This document shows, one piece after another, positions 49,637 to 61,604 of a stretch of 64,000 bases of DNA. Location: assembly GCA_036937835.1 (NCBI GenBank), contig CM072871.1, forward strand, positions 3,711,001-3,775,000, in the 5' to 3' direction. The stretch comes from Pampus argenteus. Its lineage: Eukaryota > Chordata > Actinopteri > Scombriformes > Stromateidae. A model generated the notes under the pieces. It searched no databases. It was not told the DNA's origin and was given only the letters and a program-made list of their open reading frames with translations. Every line of letters begins with the position of its first letter. Within the stretch, counting starts at the first letter, position 1. Made by a program: the position numbers and the translations under genes.

Positions 49637-49755
49637 TGCCTCCTTCCCATCTCCCATGGTGTCATCATCTGGTTGTTTTGGGCCTGTGCCTCCTGTCGCA
49701 GTGAGCAATGCCAGCTTGGAAAACCTGTTTCAAAAACAGTTCCTTTTGTCCCTGG
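49637..49755 (-). CDS. Orphan exon-like ORF, internal-exon candidate, unassigned
   Basis: Between a strong T-tract acceptor (ccatgccag) and donor GAGCTG|gtcagt the minus strand reads TKGTVFETGFPSWHCSLRQE then AQAQNNQMMTPWEMGRRQEL. It leaves phase 0, which does not join the 46957-47104 candidate directly. I do not recognise it; it may be a chance ORF. Confidence 0.18.
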
Positions 49756-50827
49756 CATGGAAAAAAAAAAAATGTTTGCACAGCCATCAACTCTCCTGTC
49801 CAAAACAGGGGTAGCGTGTAGCCTTGTAATTAGCATTTAGTCTGCAGTGAGCTGACTGAGGAGCGATGCATTAGTGAGCTGAGTGCTGAGGCTAAATGCC
49901 AATGTCAGCGCTAAAAAGTCCTAATGCAAGTGAACACATCTGTCCTGCTGCTTAAAATTAAAATATAAACGTATTTGAAAATGCTGACGACTTTATTTGT
50001 TATATTTTTGGGGTCGGTATTTATTGAACTCTAAAGACAGTTATTTTGTTTAAATGCTAAAAAGTAAAAAATAAATCGCCCTAGAAAGGAAATCTGTTTT
50101 TTTCCAATCTGCACATAAAGATATGCAGATACATGCAATACACACAATATACATATATATATATATATATATTCCCAGCTACATCTATGCATTCAGATTT
50201 ATATATCTATACACCTATATATTAGTATTTTAGGTTGTGCATGTGTGAGCAGAGAGTAGATAGACAAGTTCAGTTTCAGCTGCTGCTATAGTCATTCTGT
50301 GACTTGTATTTTTATTTTTTTATTTTTTATTTTTTTGAGTTACTGTATTTTTGACTGTTGCTGCATGTTGAAGCTATGCCTCCATTTCCACCCACCCACC
50401 TTAGATATTCAACACAACACACAGCTTTGTGTCACATGTCAGGAAAGGAGAAACCGAGTGTGAGAGAGAGAATACAGCTCTGTCTTATTACTGGACTCAC
50501 CTTATCCACATTATTATTATTATTGTATAAAAAAAAGTGTGTAAAAAAGAAAAATAAGCAATATCAATCTTTGCATAACAGACATCTTTCCTCTCTCCTT
50601 TCACAAAGTAGACAGCTGTACGCAGAAATAAAAAGAAAAACAGTGACGGCTGTTTCTGAACTCCCACCCACTGAGATGAGTCACTGATCAGTCTTTAGGG
50701 TCTCATAATTAATACGTATGTTATACATGAGATGTGAGGAAACGGTTACAAAACCCAACCTCTTACACGTCTTGGCACAAGACTGTTTTTCTCAGCAGAT
50801 ATTTTTCGATTAGTCATACCAGGAAAT

Positions 50828-50992
50828 CACAGGTGTAACTGATAACATTAACGATGGCTCCTTTCCATTCAGGTGAGCCAATAACTCATGCCAGTGAGGC
50901 AGATTGCACTATAAGCCTTTTTCACCGTAGGGGAAAAAAAGCACAGGTGTAACTTAATAACATTAACATGGTCTATTCAGGTGCCACGCAGC
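50828..50992. repeat. Imperfect direct repeat, about 114 bp apart
   Basis: CACAGGTGTAACTGATAACA at 50828 recurs as CACAGGTGTAACTTAATAAC at 50942, each followed by ATTAACATGG-like and ATTCAGGTG blocks. It is probably part of a dispersed repeat. Confidence 0.6.
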
Positions 50993-52142
50993 CATTAAAT
51001 TTGGTGACTACAACTTTACCTGTGAACACAATATTTCCCGAGTTATCTAGATTTATCTATAACTATTGTTTTGAACAGTAACCAATCAGAAGAAAGCATT
51101 TTTCCAGATAAAGGTGACAAGTGAATGACACACTTCAGAAAGCAGGAAGGGGCGTATTAATATAGACCCACATACAGTAGGTTTCTGTATTATAACCTTT
51201 ATTACCTTTATTTTATTTATCATGGGAATATGCAAATTAAACTCATGAAATATATCAGAATAAATACAACACTTTCAGGTGTGATGTCTCCCTTAATCTT
51301 ATGTGTATCATGATGAATTGATAAGAAAAATAAAAACATAATCAGTCAAAATGGGTTTTTTTTTTTGCTTGTTCATGTTCAAGTAATTAATTTCTCCATT
51401 TCGTGCCCCTGTCACTGTATCCAGGTCTCGGCGAGCAGCATTTTCTTTATTCAACTTGTTTCCGTTTCTTCTTTTTTTTGTTTCAACAGTCAGTATTTCA
51501 TCATTTTTTTTAGAAATGCTGCAAAAAAAAAAAAAAAAAGGAAAAGATTAATTTTGCTCTCTGGAGGTATTGACTAAAGAAAATTGAACATCTTAGTAAA
51601 AGAGGAAGAAAAAAGGCTGATTATTTAGACTTCTGTACGCTTCCTCCTGTGGTGGGGGGGGGCTGGTTGTATTTGTGTATTTGTGCCATTCATTACTAAG
51701 ACTGTTGGCTCTTAAAAGATTCAACATCTTGAGGGAACACCTGGATGAACATGTAATCTAAAGCGTTACTCGTGTTTTATGTGGCGGGAATCATTTTCCT
51801 CAGAAGGCTGCGTTGATCCTAGTATTATCTCTCTCTGGCAGATCCTTCTCTGTGGTCCGAGACGCTCACATTTCCAGATGGTGTGATGTGAGCACTCTGG
51901 TGCATAAAACTGCATATTCATCCCATCTACAAAGCTCATTAATGCTTACGTCTTATCCAGGTATTTGGGATGAAAGGATGCCCTTGACTGACTATCTACA
52001 ATTAAAATGAGTAACAAAGTGTTTTTGTTTTTTAGTCCTTTTAGTCCTGGAAGTGTTGGGAAGCTTTGAAAACACATTTAGACAAAAACAAAATTAATCA
52101 ACTGAACAGTTATTTTTATTTATGTTTTTTATTTATTTTTTT

Positions 52143-52234
52143 AAAATCATTTCAGAGTTTATTTTTTTTATTTATTTTTTTGTTTTTTAAAATAATTTCA
52201 GAGTTTATTTTTTTTATTTATTTTTTTATTTTGT
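52143..52234. repeat. 46-bp tandem duplication in T-rich DNA
   Basis: Two copies of a unit starting AAAATCATTTCAGAGTTTAT / AAAATAATTTCAGAGTTTAT, each ending in a TTTATTTATTTTTTT tract. Confidence 0.8.
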
Positions 52235-54379
52235 CTATCAGGGCTGTAACCAAAAGACAAACCAATCCGGGTTTCCCTGATTATTTTACAACTTTATTAT
52301 CAGGTTATATATCAGACTGTGTTGCATAATACCAGACCCCCATCAAGCGGTTTCTAATTATCCTTTACTCTGATATGAATATGTTTAATTAGAAGCTAAA
52401 AGGCATCTGCTTGCACTGATAGAGGCTCACTGTTGCTGATAATGCGGTTAGACAAACACCACACTTCCCTTTTTAAAATGTCTTCTGTGTGTGTCCTTAC
52501 TGTGGCCTCCATTGTTGCTTTGTGGCAGAGGATAGAGGCAATCCTGCCGATAACTGTGATTTCACCCCCTCAGAGCTGCTGGAGGCGGGGCTCAGACAGA
52601 AAAGCCATTAGAGAAGAAAGGAGCAGTAATCTGATCATGTCCTATAGGGGGAAACGCTGCATCAGTCAACTGTGCCATAATCTCAAACCTTCTGCCTCAG
52701 AGCAAACATGAATGTCCTATTTGTTCTGTGTTTACATCAGATGACATGTTTGCGTTTCTGGTCCTATTCCAATGTCTGTGTCGTAACGATAAACTTCTCG
52801 CTCACCTGACTGCAAACAAACACGTGGTTTAGTTCAGAAAGTGAATTGCATGCTGGACGAGTGCCAAGAAAGACTCTAATAATGATTAAAAAAAGTCCAT
52901 TAATGTTGAGCTTATTGGACTCGGTGCCAATGACGCTCTGAAGCCCGAGTCTGGGTCAGGACAGAGAAGAATAAAACTCACATCGATGGCAGGAAATCAG
53001 CTTCACCTGTCACCATTTTCACATCAATTTTTAAAAATATATTGAAATGCAAAGAAAAAAAAAGTGAGATTTTAATCATTTCTTCTCAACTTTGCTGCTT
53101 TATAAATAATCTCATTACCACTAATATAATATGAGATGAATATGCAGCATTAAAACAGTTTTATTTATTGTAACAACTTCTATTCAAATTAAAGTTATTA
53201 AACAGAAATTTAACTACATTTTCTGTTTTATATCGCAGTAAATCTTTGGACTTGAACTAATGGAAAGAAAATGCATTTCAACATGCCATTTTTTACTATA
53301 TTCTGACATTTTAAAGTTGAAATGATAAATCAATTGTACAAAAAAAAAAACACATTAATAGTGTATTGATTGATTCATTGATTTTTGTCAGTAGAGCATG
53401 AGAACTGCACCTCTATTTTCTTCATGTTCATTGACTTGATTTGTACTGTTACATTATATCATCCCAGTATTTATTTCTTACTTCACTGTGCATGAAGCGT
53501 TTATTTTGACGTGTGTGTGTGTGTGAGATATTTCACATATCTCTAGCCGTGGGCGTGACCTATAGGAGGCAGGTTCCATACATCAACACATATTTTAGTG
53601 ATGAGCTGCACCGAGCTTTCACAAACTGCTGAGTAAAGACGCTTGCTAAGAACGCAGCAAACAGGATATTTCTTCCTCTAAGTCTCTGTGTCACAACAAC
53701 ATAACCTACAGTATAACTTCACTAACGCATTGCTGCTCTTCTGCTGAACATCCAGTTTGTGATAAGAGAACGAGTCATTTACAAAATACAAAAAAAACAG
53801 AAGCTGCTTTTATTTTGTAGTACTTACCTGGCTGCTTTTATTTTGCATGGAGCTTTAATTTAGGAATTATTTGCTCAACATTTTCATGCAGGGATTAAAG
53901 CGTCTTAAAGAGTCTGTACTGTTGTATTAGGTTGTTAAAGCAATCAGTGCAACTAAGACGTTTCGATTGCTTGTTCACCTCCTTCACCTCCTATCACTTT
54001 ATACTTAAACCCAGCTAAACTAAATCCCTATTAAAATTGCATTTTACAACCAGTCTGACTGCATAAGTGCTCTTGCTATACTATATAGTGGTGCTGGGGC
54101 TCATATATGTGTGAGTTTTCATATGGATGTACTGTATGTGATGCAGTGCTATCATCTCTGGTACCTCTAAATTAAAAAACAGTTGTGGAAGTGGTTGAAA
54201 TGGAAATATAGAGTCTGTGAAGAGAGGGGAAAAACATAGGCGACTGTCGCCATGATAAATCGGAGCAAGTCAGATTTCTCAGTGGGATAAAATGATGCAG
54301 ATTTAAAGGTTTATCTACCTACACAACGTGAGCAGGAATCTATATCATCCTGGGATTGACTGATGATTTCATTTTTGTG

Positions 54380-54722
54380 AGTGAGGCTCCATCATCTTCT
54401 GTTTTAAACAAGATAAATGTCTAATATGAGTTATAACTCATATCTACTGAGGATGCTTAGACCTGACATTTGTGGGTAAATAAACAGGACAGTAAAGTTG
54501 GGAGATTCGGAGATGCAGGATTTGATGCTGGGTTTACTAGACTCTGCTGCTTCAGGATATTTACAGCGACCAGTGATGCAGCATGTGGGATGTAAAGCTG
54601 TCCAATCAGCCTTTTCCCAGTTATTAACCTACTGTTGTTTGTTTCCTCATTTTTGTAAACTTTGTCGTCCGTGTTTCGAGGTCTTCGTGGAATAAAGACA
54701 TATCTGAAATTTAAAAAAAAGG
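54380..54722 (+). repeat. Possible retroposed 3' end with AATAAA and A-tail
   Basis: An AATAAA near 54691 is followed after about 20 nt by an A-run, the layout of a polyadenylated transcript end. The ORF just before it lacks an ATG and is not recognised. It may be a SINE/LINE tail, a decayed retrocopy or a real 3' end. Confidence 0.3.
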
Positions 54723-56199
54723 TGCTCTGTCAGGCATTCATTTATCCAAATTAGTTTTACTTAATTTACACACATATAAGGCAAAATAATAATAATAATA
54801 ATACATGTCGAATCGAGTGGCGCTTGGACGAGCTGGACTGCAGCTGTTCCTCATGTGAGCATGTTTGAGGGAGATAAGCACTGAAAGCAGGCTTATCCGC
54901 TGTCAGCCCCTGCCCGCACACATTAGCTTCTCATTCTAAAGTGGTGTTCGATAAAACTATTATGACTGTACAAGAATTGGCAATATGTTGGCTAAAATAC
55001 CCCCCGAGACTCTTCAAAGTCTGCTTCACTCCTCCTTGTGCTATTTAGCTTGTCGAAAAGTTATGATAGGTTCGGTTTTTTTTTAATTCCCTACATCTGG
55101 CTACCCTTGAGAGCAGCTGAAAGGGTTTGAAAGGTGTAATGATGCAGGAGAACTACAAGCATTCAGTGCTTTTACTACGGACCAACACCAGGTTGGAGAA
55201 TTATGAGAGAATTATGCTCTACACTGGAGGAGCCTCATGAAAAGATCCAATACGGCAGGTTGAAGAATAACACACATATGGAGAATAATAGGATCATAAA
55301 GCTCAGATCATCCTCTCACTGAAACGGCTTGTGGGATGGAAAATCGTATATCGTTGAACGGGCGTCACCTCAATCCGCTGCTGAGGAGCCAAGTGAACAC
55401 AAATGATTATGGACATCATTTTAACTGTACTGACCTTTGACCCCGTGTTCAGGTCTGTTTACTATTTTAAGTCAATTTAAAAGCCTCCGTGGCCCGTGAG
55501 GTTCCTGGAGGGTTCTTCTTAAATCTCTAAGGACCATGTTGGGCAAATTGGTCTTGTCAAGCCACATTGAAATCAATAAACTCCCTTTACCGGTTGTGAG
55601 CACACGTTTTTGCTTCTCACATGCTCGAAACTTAAGAAAAGCACCAGATCACGCTCGCACATTAAACAGCCTTGTGCAAAGTGTTTTTAAAAAATGACAA
55701 AATGATTGATTTTCACCATATGCTCTCTAATCGTGAGCAGCTCATGCGAGGCGAGGTGAAAGGAAATCCCTCACGCGCTTCCCCGTTTCATTTTTTCGCC
55801 ATAAGTGGATGTGTGTCCTCCCTTGTCTCCTCATCTTTATTCACTGCAGGAGCCCGTGTTGCCGCACTCTGGAGGATTGTCTCCCCTCTGTCTTTCCCAC
55901 ATGCCCTCTGTATCACATGTAATAGGCCAGTTAAGGTGTGTGCCAAGCATCTTACTGTTTAACGCTGTAAAACTGGCTGCTGCATCTGCATTTAAAGAGG
56001 AATAAGAGGTTTTGTTTTTTTTACAGCAACACACCTTTTAAAATGAGAACGATACATTGCTTACAACTGTTTGTTAAGTGTATGTATACTGCTTATAAAT
56101 TCTAAACATAAAGATTACACCTGACAATAAAATATATAACTAAATGCTACATATATATGTCTCTCATTGCCTGAACACAACAGGGACCCAGGAGTAGTC

Positions 56200-56340
56200 T
56201 CATCTTCGTCTGCGCTGCTTTCCTCCCACAGTCAGGTGAACTGGAGTCTCTTAATTGCCTGGAGGTATGAATAAGTGTCTGCACTGTTTGTCCTGTAATG
56301 ACTTTCCTGCCTTGCACCCAGTGCATGCTGGGACAGTTTT
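56200..56340 (-). repeat. Degraded dispersed fish repeat
   Basis: On the minus strand: CCCAGCATGCACTGGGTGCA, AGGCAGGAAAG, ACAGGACAAACAGTGCAGAC, TATTCATACCTCCAGGCAAT and GACTGTGGGAGGAAA. They occur in the order of a very common fish dispersed repeat as I remember it, with deletions. The ORF covering it is therefore not a gene. Confidence 0.65.
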
Positions 56341-58029
56341 CAGCACCCTCCCATGACCCTGAAAAGAAATGAGTGGGAGGAGAATATAAATGAATATCAG
56401 AAAAAGGGGGACACACAGTTTTGTTTTTTTTTGTGCTTAATTTCCGGTGATGATTTTTCTCCCTCTTGTTGTTAATCATCCTCATCATCATTAATGTTGT
56501 GTGTGTGTTGCTGCTGACAAGCTGTTTTTTTTAAAGATGATATTCTGCTTGTGCATCATGTTTTTTTTCTCTAAGTCCTGTAACTCTCAGACACAGTGCC
56601 AGATCATATATTTTCTAACCACAAAGGGGTTTCAGGCTATAATTAAGTAAATGGAGAGGCCTGCTGTCAATGAGACAGACACAATTTCATATTGATGTCT
56701 TCTTCTATTACATCTCCATCCATGCTTACTTACATTTTTTGGGTAATGATTTGAATTGACAAGGACAGAGCGTGTGTGTGTGTGTGTAGCTGTCCTTGAT
56801 ATGTGTAAGACAATTAGCTAGATTAGAAAGCATAATCAATACATGCACTTATTATGCAATCTAGTCCAGTCTTCTCCTTAGGAAAAAAAACAAAAAAACA
56901 AGCCTGTCAATGTGAGTTTTTCATAGGATATATATAAGCTATAAGCTCACTGTTGTTTTAGCAGGAAACAGTAGACACAGTATAAAGTGCCTCATCACTC
57001 CTGTTCGTTGCATTTTCTATCAACTAAACATCATTTCTGAGCTCTAATCTCCTTCACATTGACAGACACACTGCTTCCACTTCCAGTTGGATAATGTGTC
57101 TTTTTAAAGCATCAGTCGATACGTTCACGGATATTTTCATGGATCGGCAGCTCCGGGTCGTCATTGATTTTGTTAGAATCACCGGTTGTCCACCAACTTA
57201 AAAGGATATTGCTCTTTTTTTTTCTTTTGTGCCACATTTCACCCAGCTGTGTCCTATTGTCCTGCATGTTGTCAATAGGAAGTCTAAACCAGCAACACTG
57301 ATTCTCTGCTTTGGTTTTTTTTTTGGGTTCCTAAAAATATCAGTAATTTGAAAAACTCTTCATATTTTATAATAAGTCTTCTTATGTCAGGTCTTAAAAG
57401 CATACAGAGTGGATCGTTATTCATATTCATATAAACAAATGTTCTTATGATGTTACTGGAGTATGTAAAATTGTGTATTATTGTCAGTATTGAAAAGTAT
57501 ATTTACTTTAAGTACTGAACTGAAGTAGAAATGTGAGCTACTTGGAGTTTTCTTAGATATATGTATAGCATATGATGGCTTTTATCCACATTATTTGCTT
57601 GAATGCTTGAATCCAAGCAAATTAGTGAATAAAAATCTTTCTTTTGTCACTGTAACTTTACTATATTTACTTTTGATTGAACAAAACAATTGATACTCAA
57701 AGTAATAATACCTTTTGTACATGTACTAATTTTTTACTTAATGCAATAAGGTTTTTAGAGAAACTTTTAATCACTTTAGCTCAGGTGAACTATATCTATA
57801 TGAGTATCCTCAGTGCACTCAAGTGAAAATCTAAATCACCTGTTACCTGAACATCAAACTCAACTCCTTCCTCCTCATCCTACACCTTATTTAATGCTTT
57901 CTGTCCTTCTCCTACAGTGCTGGGATACACTGCTCCGTGGAGTGAGCTCACAATACGCGCCGACAGGCTGCAAAGAGCCACGTCCACACGCAGCATCCAG
58001 CTCCTCACATCTCCAGAACAAACAAGCCT

Positions 58030-58113
58030 GAGGATGGATGAGTTGGTTTGAAACCGGAGCGGGATTTCTATAGAGACGTTTTGGTGCAGAGGACCCAGAG
58101 GATACTGTTACTG

Positions 58114-58150
<37 letters not shown>

Positions 58151-58585
58151 CTTTCACACCCTTCAGCTTTTTTGCACAAAGAAGCGCGTCCGGTTGGATC
58201 CAAGCTGCAGACCAGTTCACTCCAACTGCATTGCTACAACTGTGAGAATGAATCCATCATGAAACTCTGCGCCGACTGCTTTTCTCTTAAACTCTTCTTT
58301 TTATGATCAACCGGTGCAATCTGGAGGATTTACAGACTTATACCCACAAGTGGAGCGTTTCTTTTCCTGCTTTGTTTTTTTTTTTTTTTTTTTGCCTTTC
58401 AGCTACAGATATCACTTCACTACTACAATGAGACAACGTGGTGGGTTAAGTAAAGGAAATGTTGCCTGTAGTAGTGCCGTGAGAGAGCAGTACAGTGACT
58501 TCCAGAGGGCACCTGCAGACGAGTGAATGCCGTCTCCGATGTGGAGCTTGTCGCTGTCCGACGCGCGAGTGGTGCTGAAATTTGG
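58030..58585 (+). promoter_or_regulatory. THIK gene 5' leader with uORFs and CTG repeat
   Basis: Likely 5'UTR and proximal promoter. It has several short upstream ORFs: ATG at 58034 (5 codons), 58038 (11 codons), 58429 (about 32 codons, stop at 58524) and 58527 (20 codons). The last stops with TGA at 58587-58589, overlapping the main ATGATG. A pure (CTG)11 lies at 58117-58149 and a poly-T at 58376-58395. The transcript start is unknown, so how many uORFs are transcribed is inference. Confidence 0.5.
58117..58149 (+). repeat. (CTG)11 trinucleotide repeat
   Basis: Eleven uninterrupted CTG units in the probable 5' leader of the THIK gene. The frame through it encodes poly-Leu but has no ATG. 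Confidence 0.95.
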
Positions 58586-58925
58586 ATGATGCCTGGCCAG
58601 CGACTGCAGGGCTGCCGCTCCCTGCATTTGAACGAGGACAACGGCCGCTTCGTGCTGCTCGCCGTCCTCATCGTACTGTACCTGCTGTGCGGCGCTGCGG
58701 TCTTCTCTGCCATAGAGAGGCCCTCGGAGCTGCGGGCTCACGGCCGCTGGAACGGGACGCTCCTCAACTTCAGTGAGACCTTCAACATCAGCCTGCAGGA
58801 CCTCAACTCCTTCCTGCGGGAGTACGAGGCTGCCATCGCCGCAGGGATCCGGGCTGATGCTCTGAGGCCACGATGGGATTTTACAGGGGCTTTTTATTTT
58901 GTTGGAACTGTGGTGTCGACTATAG
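58586..58925 (+). CDS. kcnk12l: kcnk12-like (THIK) two-pore potassium channel, exon 1
   Basis: First coding exon of a tandem-pore potassium channel of the THIK group. Two adjacent ATGs (58586, 58589) open the frame; numbering from the second. HLNEDNGRF is the THIK signature, TM1 spans about 21-42, and the extracellular cap carries sequons at Asn55, Asn60 and Asn66. DALRPRWDFTGAFYFVGTVV leads into pore 1, ending TIG. The donor ATAG|gtgggt cuts the TIGFG selectivity filter, at the intron position conserved in this family. The second pore, TM2-TM4 and tail must be in exon 2, not found before 64000. REYEAAIAAGIRADALRP is closer to KCNK12 than to KCNK13, but the short N-terminus resembles KCNK13, so the paralogue call is tentative. 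Confidence 0.9.
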
Positions 58926-60712
58926 GTGGGTGATCTATGCAGCATTAAACCATTTCTGACCTTTGGTTGCAGGCATGGTGTCCTCTAAATACTTGAAAAA
59001 AAAATATTATTAAAACTATATATTAAATAAACTCCAAGAAAACATTCTGATCAAAATGCACAGCTCATATTATAGTTATAGTAATTATAGGAGTATTTTA
59101 GCAGGTAAGACAAACAATAAACACAAACAATAGTCAATTTAAACATGTGTTAAATCAGTTTGGCACCTCATAAATCCACATTCAAGCAAATAATGTGGAG
59201 AATGGTTATTATTAATATGTCTTAATTTGTTTGTTAAATAATCATATCATTACTGACTGGAGCTGCCATCCCTGAAGGCTGCTTTCTTTCCACTGGCTTC
59301 CATACAGAATAACAGATTAGCATTTTTTTTTTCCAGTCATGTGTTACATGTTGGCTGTGAGGGACTTTGGCAACGTGGCGACATCTGACTCGCCTGCCAT
59401 TTGGAAACGACGCGCTCGTCTCTGGCTATAGGACAGCACCCATGGGTGCAGTCTTTTGCCACATTTCCATTCAAACCAGCAGGAATGTCAATGAGAAGCC
59501 CCTTTCTGCTCCCCCTCATTTTAACATTTGCTTGTGCAATAGGTCAGAAAAGAGCAAGTGTCCCTCCCAGGGCACCCCGAGGGCCAACGGTGTGGTGCAC
59601 TGCATGCCTGATGGCTGATCCCTCTGACACCCACTGCCCCTCCCTCACTCACAGCTAGAGAGGAGCCACAGCATACAGTGAGTGAGTGAGTGTGAACGGG
59701 TGAAGGAGCAAATGAACATGTTCCAGGTAATAATTTGAGCTGACAGCAGCTGACCTTCCCCTCTACACACATGCAGTAGATATGATCTCCCTGGCACCTT
59801 GTATTAAATGAAAACTGTAGCGAGGGGGACGATGAGGAAAACTGATGGCTGTGTGTGTATATACTGTAGGTGCACACACAACTTTATTTGCTGTATGCCT
59901 GTCAGGAGAGCTTTATTGGATCCATCACTTCTCCTTCAGCGCCTATGCACAAACGCTCTTGGGAAGCCGATGCAGCCGGCTCTCCCAGTCACCGGAGGGA
60001 CAGCAGGGAGTTTGTGTACGTGTGTGTGTGGCAGGTTGAAATCCTTTGTGCTCCACTTGTCATAAAGCAGCGCAGTCTTCCCCCGACAAGCAGATCATAG
60101 AAACTGACTCAGCTGGAAGGAGAAAAAAGTGGGATTTTGAGATGGTCTTTTGCATACGCCTGCATGAGTTTCTGTCTGGATATCCATCTCGCTTTGATCT
60201 CCACCTACCGCCCCCCACCCTCCCGGCTCATGTGCTACTTTCTCTAAGGTAATGATATAAAAGGGATTTAGGGCCTCCCTACTCAACTCTTTATCAGAGA
60301 GGCATCCCCCTTCCTCTCTAGCCGCTCCTCTCAAACACTTCCTGGGTCTGGCTTCAGATCAACAGTGATACTATCGCTTTGAGGAATGAAGATGTGGCCA
60401 CTTGAGGAACTTTACAGTTTGTTTTACGTCAGGTAAAACAGACTGGTGGCTTTTCTAATACCGGGACACACTGCAGGAAACTGGTTTTGACTAAAACAAC
60501 CTCACCATCAGGTCCACTCAGTTGTTTTTCTGCAGTTTTCCATGACATCACACGGTCTGAAATTGTAGAAGCTCAAATTTCCGTTTCTTTCTAAGAAATC
60601 CCAGAGGATGAATCCGTACCGTCGACTTTTCACCGTGCACTAACACTGAGTCATATTCATATATGATCATATGACTCATATTCATGGTTCCCAGATGATG
60701 TATCTGACTTTT

Positions 60713-61353
60713 CCTCTAGAGCCACCCTGAGGTTGAAATTTGTGGTTTTGAGTGAAACGTCTCATCTTGCCGTTAAATTTGATGTTGCCGTCAGGACGAA
60801 CTGTAATCGTTTTTTATGATCTCATAACTTTTTATTCAGCCTCAGCTGTACTATGTGTTTAATGCTAATTAGCATGCTAAAGATAGCGATGAAGGTAAAC
60901 ACATCCAGTACCTGCTAAAAGGCAGCATGTTAACTTTATCATTGTGCATCTGCTCAAGTTTAGTTTAATCCGGTTTTATTTAGCTTTTGGTTTGAAGCAA
61001 TATAGATGGTGTTGATATTAGTTTGTCGACTTTGTGCAGACACTTTGGGACTTTGTGGTTGTTTTTAAAGTGGTCAAGCAAACACTTAGCTGTCATAATG
61101 TGGCATCAACATGTAACTAATATCTCAGATATGAAGTGATATAACGCCGTCGGAGGGTCAGGCTGCTCCGTGCAGCTCAGAGGATTTTCATGTATCTTGT
61201 TATTTCAGTTGGTTTTTTTACATGCAGACTTTTCTCAGAAATCGGAGATAATTATCTCATTAATTCAGGAAAACCGAAGTGAATTCAATATGTTTGCATA
61301 GCATTTAGCTCAAAGCATTGCCAGGCCTAATTACAGCCTTGTAGCGCTGCTAA
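60713..61353 (+). repeat. Dispersed repeat, copy B, split by an insertion
   Basis: CCTCTAGAGCCACCCTGAGG, TTTGTGGTTTTGAGTGAAAC and CTAATTAGCATGCTAA follow the order of copy A. The 3' blocks GCATTTAGCTCAAAGCATTG and CCTAATTACAGCCTTGTAG resume at 61299 after about 350 nt of unrelated sequence. Confidence 0.6.
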
Positions 61354-61604
61354 GATGAGACAAGTAAAGTCTCATCTTATTGAAGTGTTGCATTGGTGAC
61401 TTACCCAAAGAGCTTGTTTTTGTCTGCATCTGACTCGTTCTTGTGTTGTCCTGTCCTACATCTTCACACACAGCATTGCTGTTTGCATGCTCATTAAAGA
61501 GGGCACTTGAGTCTGTTCAGTAAACAGAATTTCTAATAATACAAAAGCTATTTATAACCTTCGGGGCCAATTGATAGCTGATGAGTGCCAGTTAGGACAG
61601 CTGT

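Larger units (their letters stand above)
45481..58029. other. Intergenic region between golga4 and the THIK gene
   Basis: About 12.5 kb between two divergently transcribed genes. It holds microsatellites (47240-47259, 47439-47513, AT near 50153-50170, GT near 53511 and 56770), short tandem duplications (46462-46503, 52143-52234), dispersed repeats (50828-50992, 56200-56340), an A-tailed retroposon-like 3' end (54690-54720), and two exon-like minus-strand ORFs (46957-47104, 49637-49755). No gene is confirmed. Confidence 0.6.

Noticed and set aside
56147..56491. 114-codon minus-strand ORF
   Set aside because: Its core is a degraded dispersed repeat (CCCAGCATGCACTGGG and following blocks).
58048..58245. 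Poly-leucine ORF resembling a signal peptide
   Set aside because: It starts at TTG, not ATG, and its hydrophobic run is only the CTG repeat read in one frame.
58412..58945. 177-codon minus-strand ORF opposite the THIK exon
   Set aside because: It is the reverse-strand shadow of the GC-rich channel exon, has no homology I recognise and no splice context.
59367..59658. Two overlapping plus-strand ORFs after the THIK exon
   Set aside because: They overlap in different frames, lack splice signals joining exon 1, and do not resemble KCNK exon 2.
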